Assembly: GCA_034008185.1 (NCBI GenBank)
Contig: CM067084.1
Coordinates: 63,936,599 to 64,000,598, forward strand
Reading direction: 5' to 3'
Source of the DNA: Gorsachius magnificus
Lineage: Eukaryota; Chordata; Aves; Pelecaniformes; Ardeidae
DNA: 64,000 nucleotides
The notes under the pieces were generated by a model that saw nothing but the letters and a program-made list of their open reading frames with translations, ran no database searches and was not told where the DNA came from. The first letter of the stretch is position 1; every line of letters starts with the position of its first letter. The position numbers and the translations under genes were made by a program. Of the stretch, positions 22,001-30,600 are shown piece after piece.

Positions 22001-24084
22001 CCTTGTGAAGGCAGACAGTTTTTATTAACGTCACCACAGTGAAGCAGGAGGTATTATTCTATGAGATTATACAGAGTCCATTAAAATTAAATACAGAAAC
22101 AACACCAAGACCACTCCTCAAACCCCTCCACACACAAAAAACCAATCAGTAATATGGCTGATCTTCTGAACATAGGGTCTGTAATATTAGGCAAGTTCAT
22201 CTCTGGAACAAGAGACATACTACTTAGTATTTTCTGTTGAAGTTTCCGTATTCTCTTCCAGCAGTTTACAACTTTTCACTGCCAGCTTTTGCTTCTTCCT
22301 TCTAACTGTGTATACCTTCATTCAGTGCCTTCGAGGGAGGTGAGCAGCTGTGAGACAGGTGGTTTACAGCAGGAGGAAAAAAATTTTAGTGAGGAAAAGT
22401 TAGAAAAAACTTATATTGCTGAAGCCCAAGCCTGATTAATTCTAATTATTTTCTTAAAGAACTTGCATATTTCCAGAATACTGGAAACCTCACCTTTTCT
22501 TCATGATGACTGAATAAAATCCATTGCCACTGATATACTGGCTTTACTTTTTAGGTTTTACCTTATTGGTGGAGGGATCCCAATCATAGTGTGTGGAATA
22601 ACAGCAGCAGCAAACATCCGAAATTATGGCAGCAGACCTAATGCTCCTTAGTAAGTACCATGTAACTGAGAGATAAGATTTCATGGGCTTGCTTTTCTAA
22701 CTACTTGTTGCAATAAGTTCTGATTCTTCCAGAAAATGTAACGCAGCCAAGATAATTTCAAAGTGCCGGTATGAACTGATAAAGTGTAAGTGACATGTGA
22801 GAAAACATTAATTTTGATTCTTTGGTTTGTTTCTTTTCCAGTTGCTGGATGACTTGGGAACCTAGCTTAGGAGCATTTTATGGACCAGCTAGCTTTATAA
22901 TTTTTATAAACTGCATGTATTTTCTCAGCATATTCATACAACTAAAACGTCACCCTGAACGTAAATATGAACTTAAGGAACCTGTTGAGGAACAGCAGCG
23001 TCTGGCCACCAACGAACATGGGGAACTGGCTCATCAAGATTCATTGTCAGTGTCACTGGTTTCTACATCTGCTTTGGAGAATGAGCACAGTTTTCAAGCA
23101 CAGCTGCTGGGAGTGGGCCTTACTTTGCTTTTGTATGTTGCTGTCTGGATCTTCGGAGCTCTGTCAGTTTCCCTGTATTATCCCATGGACCTGATCTTCA
23201 GCTGTTTTTTTGGGGCAACATGTTTAAGCCTCAGTGCCTTTCTTATGGTGCACCATTGCGTTAACAGGGAGGATGTCAGGCATGCTTGGATAATGACTTG
23301 CTGCCCTGGAAGGAGCACGTATTCAGTGCAAGTAAACGTGCAGCCCTCCAGTTCCAGTGGAACCAATGGAGAGGCCCCCAAGTGCACCAACAGTAGCGCA
23401 GAATCTTCGTGCACAAATAAAAGTGCATCGAGCCTAAAAAATTCTTCTCAAGGTTGTAAACTAACTAACTTGCAAGCTGCAGCGGCTCAGTGCCACCCTG
23501 CTTCCCTGCCATTGAACACAGGTCCTCAACTTGATAACAGTCTCACTGAACATTCAGTGGATAATGATATCAAAATGCATGTAGCTCCCTTAGAGGTACA
23601 GTTTCGGACAAATGGACACCCCAGTCGGCATCATAAGAACAGAAGCAAGGGACATCGGGCTAGCAGGCTTGCAGTACTGAGGGAGTATGCATACGACGTT
23701 CCCACAAGTGTGGAAGGAAGTGTGCAAAATGGCTTACCTAAAAGTCGACAAAGCAACAGCGAAGGGCATTCAAGGAGCCGAAGAGCCTATCTGGCCTACA
23801 GAGAACGTCAGTATAACCAGTCCCAACAGGACAGTAGCGATGCTTGCAGTACGCTTCCAAAAAGTAGCAGAAATACTGAAAAAACAATAGCTACCAACAA
23901 CAAAAAAGATATTCTAAGGAAACCAATAGCGGTTGAACTTGAAAACCAACAAAAATCTTACGGCTTAAATTTAGCCATTCAGAACGGACCCCTTAAAAGC
24001 AGTGGACAGGATGGACCCTTGCTCACTGCAGACAGTACTGGTAATATTAGAACTGGGTTGTGGAAACACGAAACTACTGTGTAG
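6939..24084 (+). CDS. ADGRA3: Adhesion G protein-coupled receptor A3 (GPR125), 3' ten exons
   Basis: This is the overall gene model: exons 6939-7088, 9662-9823, 10098-10301, 11341-11554, 11707-11915, 15978-16102, 16627-16750, 18527-18672, 22555-22650 and 22842-24084. All introns are GT-AG and the reading frame is kept at every junction, giving 890 residues and a TAG stop. ADGRA3 is a plasma-membrane orphan adhesion GPCR linked to planar cell polarity and Dishevelled binding. This window has its GAIN/GPS part, seven helices and the cytoplasmic tail ending ETTV, a class I PDZ ligand. The N-terminal signal peptide, LRR, Ig and hormone-receptor parts (roughly a third of the human 1321-residue protein) lie upstream of the window. 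The ADGRA2 paralogue also has a PDZ-type end, but this sequence matches ADGRA3 nearly throughout as I remember it. Confidence 0.97.
7089..9661 (+). other. ADGRA3 intron, 2.6 kb
   Basis: GT-AG intron. AT-rich, with a low-complexity (CAAA)n/A-rich tract at about 8718-8758. No coding segment, RNA gene or clear transposon is recognised; open frames here are short and lack splice context. Confidence 0.75.
9662..9823 (+). CDS. ADGRA3: ADGRA3 window exon 2 (extracellular)
   Basis: 54 codons, phase 0/0, acceptor CCCTGTTAG, donor ACT|GTAAGT (strong). It encodes [20 protein letters not shown], two Cys (residues 30 and 36) and the segment GAQVYST. It belongs to the ectodomain between the hormone-receptor-like part and the GPS. 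The next intron is only 274 bases. Confidence 0.96.
10098..10301 (+). CDS. ADGRA3: ADGRA3 window exon 3 (GAIN region)
   Basis: 68 codons, phase 0/0, acceptor GTCACAG. It includes [40 protein letters not shown] and the sequon NVS at residue 57. The donor AAG|GTCGGA is unusual in having C at +3. Reading through it adds only nine codons before a TGA at about 10329, so intron retention would give a truncated ectodomain lacking the membrane part. Confidence 0.95.
10302..11340 (+). other. ADGRA3 intron, 1.0 kb
   Basis: AT-rich intron ending TTTATTTCTAG. Open frames such as 10576-10761 are short and without coding features. I see no repeat or RNA gene. Confidence 0.75.
11341..11554 (+). CDS. ADGRA3: ADGRA3 window exon 4 (GAIN domain)
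   Basis: 214 bases, phase 0 at the start and phase 1 at the end. It encodes [10 protein letters not shown], then [18 protein letters not shown] and [17 protein letters not shown], the beta-sandwich part of the GAIN fold, with a sequon NST at residue 49. The donor ATAG|GTTTGT is weak. The following intron is only 152 bases, so definition across the short intron is likely. Confidence 0.96.
11707..11915 (+). CDS. ADGRA3: ADGRA3 window exon 5 (GPS motif)
   Basis: 209 bases, entering in phase 1 and leaving in phase 0. It encodes the GPS: conserved Trp at residues 30 and 41, Cys at 46 and 60, then [11 protein letters not shown] just before the first helix. Sequons NVT (13) and NIT (54) are present. 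The usual cleavage tripeptide His-Leu-Thr/Ser is replaced by Ser-Leu-Ser, so the His expected to act as base is missing. The human ADGRA3 sequence, as I recall it, has the same change, so this is a family trait rather than a defect. Confidence 0.96.
11916..14784 (+). other. ADGRA3 intron, left part of a 4.1-kb intron
   Basis: AT-rich non-coding sequence between the GPS exon and the CR1 relic at 14785. Open frames such as 13724-14050 show no domain, codon pattern or splice context. No repeat is recognised in this part. Confidence 0.7.
14785..15640 (-). mobile_element. Old CR1 LINE 3' region in ADGRA3 intron
   Basis: Minus-strand CR1 relic of about 850 bases, much more diverged than the other copies. 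The plus strand shows the reverse of the CR1 tail (GTGTCATTTGGTCCAATTACC near 14818), GTATCTCCAAGGACAGAGATG, GGAGCCTCGAAGTGAAGACAA and, farthest right, CATCATCTGCAAACTTGCTGA. These occur in the order expected for the CR1 3' UTR and preceding sequence. The ends are approximate. Confidence 0.75.
15838..15861 (+). promoter_or_regulatory. Intronic G-quadruplex motif upstream of the TM1 exon
   Basis: G7-TT-G7-T-G3-A-G3 on the transcribed-RNA sense strand, ending 116 bases before the acceptor of the exon that encodes the first helix. It could fold in the pre-mRNA and influence splicing. The motif is seen directly; the effect is inferred. Confidence 0.55.
15978..16102 (+). CDS. ADGRA3: ADGRA3 window exon 6 (TM1)
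   Basis: 125 bases, phase 0 in and phase 2 out, donor AG|GTATGA. It encodes [20 protein letters not shown] followed by the first membrane helix ([19 protein letters not shown]). Skipping this exon would shift the frame and remove the membrane part, so correct inclusion is essential for a receptor rather than a soluble ectodomain. Confidence 0.97.
16103..16626 (+). other. ADGRA3 intron, 524 bases
   Basis: Short GT-AG intron ending TCTTTTAACAG. I see nothing in it beyond AT-rich sequence. Confidence 0.8.
16627..16750 (+). CDS. ADGRA3: ADGRA3 window exon 7 (TM2, ECL1)
   Basis: 124 bases, phase 2 in and phase 0 out, strong donor GCA|GTAAGT. It encodes the first intracellular loop (RISVKSW), helix 2 ([19 protein letters not shown]) and the extracellular loop [10 protein letters not shown]. 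Its Cys (residue 40) is the expected partner of the Cys in loop 2 encoded by the last exon. Sequon NAS at residue 36. Confidence 0.97.
16751..18526 (+). other. ADGRA3 intron, 1.8 kb
   Basis: AT-rich intron with an alternating purine-pyrimidine (Z-DNA-prone) tract at 17509-17558. Short open frames (for example 16704-17012 and 17842-18099) carry no coding features. Acceptor TTTTTTTAAG at 18526. Confidence 0.75.
18527..18672 (+). CDS. ADGRA3: ADGRA3 window exon 8 (TM3, ICL2)
   Basis: 146 bases, phase 0 in and phase 2 out, donor GAG|GTGAGC. It encodes helix 3 ([19 protein letters not shown]) and the second intracellular loop, with a basic [10 protein letters not shown] stretch and a Pro-rich [10 protein letters not shown] segment. 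This loop sequence is characteristic of the ADGRA group. Confidence 0.97.
18673..22554 (+). other. ADGRA3 intron, 3.9 kb, with a possible cryptic exon
   Basis: Largely unremarkable AT-rich intron. The exception is 21278-21481, where a very long pyrimidine tract with CAG is followed 158 bases later by a GTGAGT donor (see separate entry). No transposon is recognised. Confidence 0.7.
21324..21481 (+). other. Possible cryptic (poison) exon in ADGRA3
   Basis: 158 bases framed by a textbook acceptor (about 30 pyrimidines ending CCCCCTTTTTTCAG at 21323) and a GTGAGT donor at 21482. The length is not a multiple of three. Entered in the phase set by the preceding exon, it meets TAA after about 14 codons, so inclusion would truncate the receptor after helix 3 and probably trigger decay. 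No evidence of use is available from sequence alone. Confidence 0.35.
22555..22650 (+). CDS. ADGRA3: ADGRA3 window exon 9 (TM4)
   Basis: 96 bases, phase 2 in and phase 2 out, strong donor GTAAGT. It encodes helix 4 ([20 protein letters not shown]) and the start of extracellular loop 2 ([11 protein letters not shown]). Being 96 bases (32 codons), it could be skipped without shifting the frame but with loss of one helix. Confidence 0.97.
22842..24084 (+). CDS. ADGRA3: ADGRA3 last exon (TM5-TM7, cytoplasmic tail, PDZ ligand)
   Basis: 1243 bases, phase 2 in, acceptor TTTCTTTTCCAG, ending at TAG 24082-24084. In order: loop-2 Cys (YCW), helix 5 ([20 protein letters not shown]), a long intracellular loop 3 rich in Glu/Gln and Ser, helix 6 ([20 protein letters not shown]), helix 7 ([20 protein letters not shown]) and MTCCPG, a likely palmitoylation site. 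A roughly 250-residue tail rich in Ser/Asn/Gln follows, with basic clusters ([28 protein letters not shown]) and a final HETTV. ETTV is a class I PDZ ligand, and the tail is the part known to interact with Dishevelled and Dlg-type proteins. Confidence 0.98.
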
Positions 24085-24404
24085 TGTTATAATTCACTGC
24101 TGTACGATTCCATACGAACGGTGATTACACATTCCTTACAGCTGTTAACACTTTCAAAGACTGTTTACAAACTCTAGGTACTTTATGCAGGGAGGGAACA
24201 AAGGTAATCTGCCAAGCAAAAGATTGTATGCATTATTATCTCTGATGTTCTTACAAAGATGAACTTTTGGTATTTTGTGAAATTGTTTCTGAAGCGTCCA
24301 TCTTGAGAGATGCAGAACATAACTTTGTACAAAGTTTTTTTTTTTTTTACCTGTAACCCTGCAGATGTGTCCACAACACATTTCAAATTTGTATTTAAAT
24401 GTAT

Positions 24405-24410
24405 AATAAA
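24405..24410 (+). terminator. ADGRA3: Proximal polyadenylation signal for ADGRA3
   Basis: Canonical AATAAA 321 bases after the stop, with T-rich and GTTGGGTTTTTT downstream elements near 24445-24460 in the range expected for cleavage-factor binding. Confidence 0.6.
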
Positions 24411-26080
24411 TAGTATTTTCCCCAGCAGCTCAATGTTGCACTTATTTGTTGGGTTTTTTAAAGACTTTTGCACTGAATGTCATCTTGATTTTACATCAGT
24501 ATCTGAAAATGTTTCAGTTACTAAAGAAAATATTTGGTGCCTGAAATAGACAATGCAAATAGCTCCCTTAATTGCATAAGACCTAGAATTTGTTTGAAAC
24601 TAAGAAGCTACATTTTACAGATATTCTTAGTAGACAAGCAACTTGTTTACTCCATAACCTTTGTCTTGTACTAGCTGTATAAGTTAGTTATATTTTTCAT
24701 ATGGCCATGGCTTATTCTAATGCACTTGCGCAGTTTTAGTTTGCTTGGTAATATTTATGGGTAATACTCTGTTTGGCCCTCATAATTACCTGACAGGGAT
24801 GGGTTTTTTTAACTTGTTTTAATCATTTGTAAGTGAGAAGGTTATGAACGTTCACAGACAATAGGTGCTAATTTGCAAAGGTTGTCAGTACGTACCTGTG
24901 AAAGCTCATTCAGTTGTAATAGTGTGGAAGAATAATCGCGCAGGTGTTTTGATAGGTGGCCATGGGGTAATTTAAGAGCATGATCGGTGTGCAAAATTCA
25001 GGGTCTTCAGGTTCAGTGTCACTGCGCAGGCTGACTCTTGAGAGAGTGCTTTGAGTTGCAAGTTCACTATTACTCACCTGTATGTGACCATTTGCAGAGT
25101 AATCTCCAGTACTATATAGCATCTGTGGTTTGGTTTTGTTTTTTTTTTAAAAAAGCAGGTTTCAGTAGAAGGCCTATATTAATAAGGTTATCAGTTTTAT
25201 AAAGCATGTAAATTCCTGCAGTAGAAATAGCCAAAAGGTGCAGTCTTTTGCAGTAATGAAAAATTAATATAATTACAAAAATTAGAGTCATGGTCAAAAT
25301 ATTTTATGTAAAGTGAAATATTATAGAACAGATTACTTGTTAATTATGAGTGTAGTTTTCTATACTTAAATTGTCAATGCCTCAGTGTAAACAGGATCAT
25401 ATTTTGTGTCATCCTGCTGCTGTGACAAATTTGAGGTTGCAGTTGCAGAGTAATGCTTGGGGTTTTACCTATTGCCAGTAACTGAGACCCATTTTGCTAA
25501 AACCACATGTATTAAACAGCAAAAAAATGGTTCTGTATGATCCAGTACTGATTAACTGCAACTCAAAACTTTTAAGCAACAAATGGGATTGGATTGTATA
25601 TACTTGGCTGCTCGGTTACGTTATTCAGACTTGTCACAGTTGGGTATTTTACCCTGAAGTCTACCTGTTTGAGTACAGGTACAGGTCTAACATTCTCAGT
25701 ACTCAAATAGTATGTTTAATAATTTATCATGTGAGCACTAATTCAGGTATGCTTAATTATTGCTTGCCAGGTTTACTGCACTCTCTACCAACTGGGTTCA
25801 TGGTCTGAACTAATCTTGGATGCATTGCACAAACCCCTCCAGTAGGACAGTGTTGTTAGGATTTGGGTGCTATTTTTGCTTCTTGTGAGTAGTTGCCATT
25901 TAAGAATTGTTAAAGCAACATTTTGACAACCATGTGACTCCATTTTGATTGGTATTCTATTTTACTAGCTTTGAAACAGGTAGCTTTCAGCTTGCAACTG
26001 ACCTTACAGCTACTGTATGGATAGACACGCAGAATAAGGAATTTGTAGGTATTATGAAAGAAAAAAAGACCAAATGTCTA

Positions 26081-26086
26081 AATAAA
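26081..26086 (+). terminator. ADGRA3: Alternative polyadenylation signal
   Basis: AATAAA overlapping AATAAT in TAAATAAATAATG. Use would extend the 3' UTR to about 2.0 kb. The downstream sequence is not strikingly GT-rich until the G-rich tract at 26190. Confidence 0.35.
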
Positions 26087-26192
26087 TAATGTAACATATT
26101 TACACTTCAAGCTATTTGACAAGATACTTGAACTTCTGGGATAAGTCACTGCTTTGTAATTGGGGAAAAAAAAAAGCTGCATGTATGTTGTT

Positions 26193-26221
26193 GGGGGGGT
26201 GGGGTGGGAGGGCGGGGTGGG
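26193..26221 (+). promoter_or_regulatory. G-quadruplex motif in the distal 3' UTR region
   Basis: Six G tracts of 3-7 separated by single bases (G7 T G4 T G3 A G3 C G4 T G3), a very strong quadruplex pattern. It lies about 107 bases after the 26081 AATAAA, so it could pause polymerase or affect 3'-end choice, if the transcript reaches it. Confidence 0.6.
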
Positions 26222-26833
26222 TCCTCTTGGTAACAAAAAATACATTTTGGATGTAGAAGTCAAAACTGGTGGCTTGATCCTATTCCATTCCAGATGTCTC
26301 TTGATTTAGTGACTGGTTGACTGAAAACTGGATTGCGGACAGTAAGTGGAAGAGCATGTGCTAAGAGAAGCGCTTAACTCTCCAAGCTGAATTTGTGTGT
26401 TGCACAACTAAGCAGCAACATAATCACTGGGGTTCCTTCATATGTAGTTTGTAGCCCCAAACCCAGATACTTTTAGATTACATTTAATCAGGAATATATA
26501 CTGTGCTGTGTTTTTTTTTTTTTACAGTAACACATCTATGTGCTAATGCAAATAATTTAAGCCTGCTTTGTGTTTTCTTTAAAATTATAGATCTTAAAAA
26601 AAATATAATCCATACAGAATATGTAAAAACATCAGAACCGTCCATAGATTATTTCTTATTACCTGAACAAGGTATGAGAGTGATTTAGGATAAGCTCCGT
26701 TATCCTTTATAACCTGCTTGCCTTTTGCTTTTAGCACTTGACACCTTTTGCATGGGTTTGGAAGTAGACCTCTGTTTAGTCTTTCTTGAAGCCGATCTTA
26801 AAAATGCCTTTAAAAATCCTCTTTGAGTACTGC

Positions 26834-26839
26834 AATAAA
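26834..26839 (+). terminator. ADGRA3: Distal polyadenylation signal candidate
   Basis: AATAAA in TGCAATAAATTATG, followed by AGGTTTTTATG at about 26865. It would give a 3' UTR of about 2.8 kb. Confidence 0.4.
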
Positions 26840-27115
26840 TTATGAATAGCCTTAGCACAGATAGAGGTTTTTATGTAAAAATATTTCTTAAACCATCATG
26901 CTAATCTCATGCTTACTCCACTGACAGCTATGTACATAGCTATGTTTGCTTTTAATCTAACAAGTGCTAACAGTGACCTGTTGTGTTGTGGGAGTTTGCG
27001 TTTGGTTTAAATTAGGTTTATACATTCTCTGTTTCAAAGATTGGTTGAATATGGACATTTGGGGAGGTGGAGGAGGAAATCAAGTGGTGGTATCTGTGAC
27101 TACAGATGTAAATCT

Positions 27116-27610
27116 GTAGACTTGCACCTGAAGTACTGTGTCCGGTTCTGGGCTCCTCAGTTCAAGAAAGATGAGGAACTCCTAGAGAGAGTCCAGAGGA
27201 GGGCTACAAAGATGATGAGGGGACTGGAGCATCTCCCCTAAGAGGAAAGGCTGAGAGGGGTTTACCGAAGAAGAAAGACTGAGAGGGGACTAAACTCAAA
27301 TTTAAGGGGATGAGGATGGAGCCAGACTCTTCTCAGTGGTGCCCAGCAACAGGACAAGGGGCAATGGGCACAAACTGAAGCATAAGAGGTTTCAGTTGAA
27401 CGTGAGGAAGAACTTCCTTACTTGGAGGGTGACAGAGCACTGGAACAGGCTGCCCAGGGGGGTTGTGGAGTCTCCTTCTCTGGAGATAATCACAATGTGC
27501 CTGGATGATGTCCTGTGCAACCTGCTCTGGGTGACCCTGCTTTAGCAGGGGGGTTGGACTGGATGATCTCCGGAGGTCTCTTCCAACTCCTGCCATTCTG
27601 TGATTCTGCG
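27116..27610 (+). mobile_element. CR1 LINE 3' end
   Basis: Plus-oriented, 5'-truncated CR1. It shows the ORF2 end/3' UTR blocks CTGAAGTACTGTGTCCGGTT, GAGAGAGTCCAGAGGAGGGC, GAACAGGCTGCCCAGG and GGTTGGACTGGATGATCTCC, and the tail CCATTCTGTGATTCTG. The segment GGAAAGGCTGAGAGGGG followed by GAAGAAAGACTGAGAGGGG looks like a small internal duplication. This is a different subfamily from the copies at 2110 and 32652. Confidence 0.93.
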
Positions 27611-30600
27611 AAAATTTATGTGGAAGACTTGAGTTTTGAAAACTGTTAGGTTAGCAAAATCGTGAGTATGACAAACTCTTGTTGCTGTAATACCAGCCTA
27701 CCAAAACTCACCTCCATACAAGCGGGCAGAAAATGGCAGTAGCTGCAGCCTGGGGTGCAGAGGTGAGGAAAGCAGCCGTATGCCCGATATTACACTAACC
27801 TGGCCACTTCTTGCAGCCCTTGCAGTACTGGTGCTGCTGACCCGGTTTCTCTGCTGACTGCGGTTGTAGCTCACCAAGGTGTCATTGACCAAATCCAGAG
27901 TTGAGTGGACTGTACAGTCGAAAGACAGCAGCTGGGAGGTCGGTGCAGAGGTGGGGCTGGCTGACTGTCTCAAAGCACCCTTCCCAGCTGGTTAAGTACA
28001 TGTCCAATGTGCCTTTAGTTTAAAAAAAAACAAAAACAAGCAACCTTTAATCACTGCAGCAGTCTGCAATAGGGATGGAAGGTTTGAAAATTAACCAAAA
28101 TTAAATCCCAAAAGGTACAATCTGAGTATACAAATTAAGCGCTTAGTTGAACACGGCATCTTCTCTGAAGTCAGCGTTTACTCAGTATGATCCTGCTTAA
28201 AAATCTTTTATTGAGAGCTGCAGTGAAATAGGTGGGGCAAGACTTGAGATGGAAAGGTGAGATAAAATTGAGGGGAAATACTTGGTTTCTGTTAGACGAA
28301 GATTCTTGAAATTTTGCACTTGACACTCAACTGGTGAAAATAGAATTTTCATACACCTCTTCCACTGGGACATTATTGAAAAGCCTCAAATCCAATACTA
28401 AAACTTGCATGAATGAAAGGGAATACTGAAGGTTAAAATAACATAAATAGATCAATATTTAAGCGTCTAGGGAATGTTGCAGAGAACATGTCTCTCATAA
28501 AATGAGTAAAGAGTAGAAGACAAACATTTATACAAAAGAAAAAACAAGCGTAAATGTCAGTTTTCACTTACATGAGGACGACTGCAGCCCACTTGCAAAG
28601 CCTAAAGGGCCTGCAGCGTAGAATCACTATGTACTTCGTGATGCAATGACTTATATTTCATATAGTACAGACCTGACATTTTCACTTCACCCCTTGAAGT
28701 TGTATTTGCTGACTATGATTATTCTGTTTCCCTCAACATCGAAAGTTCCTCCTGCACCCTTTTTTTTCTAATCTCTGCTCAGCTACAAATTAACACGATG
28801 TCAGACGCCCTGCTACAGTCTCCAACAGCCTCCTACATCACCAAGCTATAGACCAGCTTCCTGGATTGCTTGCAGTTATTTCCCTTTAAATTGCAAATGA
28901 GTGGGGATCTCTCTATCAGACAGAGTCCAAACCTGAGCAGCAGAAAGGTGCAGTATGCAGGGACTTAATTTCATCTGTTAGCTGGTGATGTTTCTATTGG
29001 ATGCAGCTGGTGAAATGGAAACCTGTAGCAAGGCCAGGTTTCCTTCTAGGGGAGGAGGGATCCCTGCTAACATCCAAAACTGCTGAGCAAGATACTTAAA
29101 CTTGGGCTACTCATACTGATGCGCTGTGCATCTTATTGTAAACTGGCTTATCTCTGAAGGTGCTGGACATGCAGCTTCTGTAGGCTCTCACGGGAGCTGC
29201 AATACATGAACTTGCCAGTTCTGTTGACAATGAACACTTAACCAGATCAGACCACAGCTTAACCTTTAGCTCTGATGGGCTGAAGATGTACTACTATTAC
29301 ACATTTTCAAGTAAAACTGTACTTGCGTTTAATCATGGGTTGATAACTACAAGGCAGAGAGCTTTTGCAGGGGAGAAGAGTTTGATGTGAAAGAGAAAAG
29401 GATAGTTAAAAGGCCCTCTTTACTAGATATGGTTGTAGATGTAAAAATACCTATTCTCAGGCCATTACAGTCTCAAGATTTGGTAAACAAAAATAGATGC
29501 CATCACCAGTCCCTTCTTCCTTCCTTCTGTGGATAATGAACAACCCAGCAGCTTGCCCTAACCTGCTAATGTGCTGGAGTGACCTGCATAGTTGGCTAGG
29601 ACTTCTCAAATTAAAGATAATCTGGGTGTGGGAGCCATCACCAGAGTATCGACACATCCCTGAAAAGGACTTTTGTTCTGCTATCCTGTGGAGCAAGGCG
29701 ACATGGTTATCCTATAGCTGAAGTTTTCTCTGAACCTTGTGGACAGTGCGAAGGAGCTTTAAAAACGCCTCCATGTAACTGTATACAGTTAGAACAGTTT
29801 TATGTTCACACTTCAGAGAACTGCATCTCTCCATCTAACACAAAGTCAGGTGCGCAAGGATAACTGCAGGTGGAGTAAAGGGTGTCAGCTGCTCCTTCCA
29901 GGACACAGCTCAATACTTTCCTGTCACCTTCAGCAGCCACCAGAGAAGTGAGCCCTGTCATCTCCATCTTTTTGACAAAAGCATTTTGTAGTTTGAGATT
30001 TCTCTCATCTGTCTTTTACATAAGTTGCTCTCATCAAATTTTTCAACACTGAGCTACCCATCAAATTTCATTCATTAAAGACAGCAGCTAAATCGGTGTG
30101 ATTTCCCCTCCCCTGCTATATTTGCCACCTTATATTTCCTATATCCACGAACCACCAAATAAAGACAGCTTACATCTTGATCATTAGTTTTGTAATGAAC
30201 TCCTAAGCAACCTCACGTACAAAGGAAAGCTCAAGGAATCTGGGGAGAATTTCCTAATCCTGCCCACTATTTCTGATAAAGGAGAGGGGAAGAGTTTTAA
30301 TCCAATGCTTGCAAAAAAACCCTCCAAACTGGCAAATAACCAAAACTTGGTTAACTTCCTGGACAAGGTAACTGAACAGATTTCTGATGCAGATCCCAAA
30401 AGAAACGAGAGCAAAATCTTAGGACTGCTTAATAGGTAAAAATGTGTTCCCTGGGGTGAGGATGAAGCAGCTCCTTGCACTGAGATGCCCTTAGAGTGCC
30501 TGGTGCCTAGACGTGGTGATAATGCTGGAGTTTAATTGCTGAGATCTGATGGTGCTAATTCAGTACTGGCCCATTTTTGAAGCTTTTGTCCGGAAACAGG

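Larger units (their letters stand above)
24085..26860 (+). other. ADGRA3: Probable ADGRA3 3' UTR
   Basis: Sequence after the stop codon with no coding features. The first good polyadenylation signal is AATAAA at 24405, followed by T/GT-rich sequence; others are at 26081 and 26834. The UTR is therefore either about 0.35 kb or extends to about 2-2.8 kb. Open frames inside (25494-25808 and others) are chance. It contains T/A homopolymers and a G-quadruplex motif at 26193-26221. Confidence 0.6.

Noticed and set aside
24910..25808. Open frames after the ADGRA3 stop
   Set aside because: They lie in the 3' UTR region, are short and have no conserved features.
27333..27596. Open frames on both strands with Pro/Arg-rich peptides
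   Set aside because: Inside the CR1 3' end; these are familiar chance frames of the repeat.
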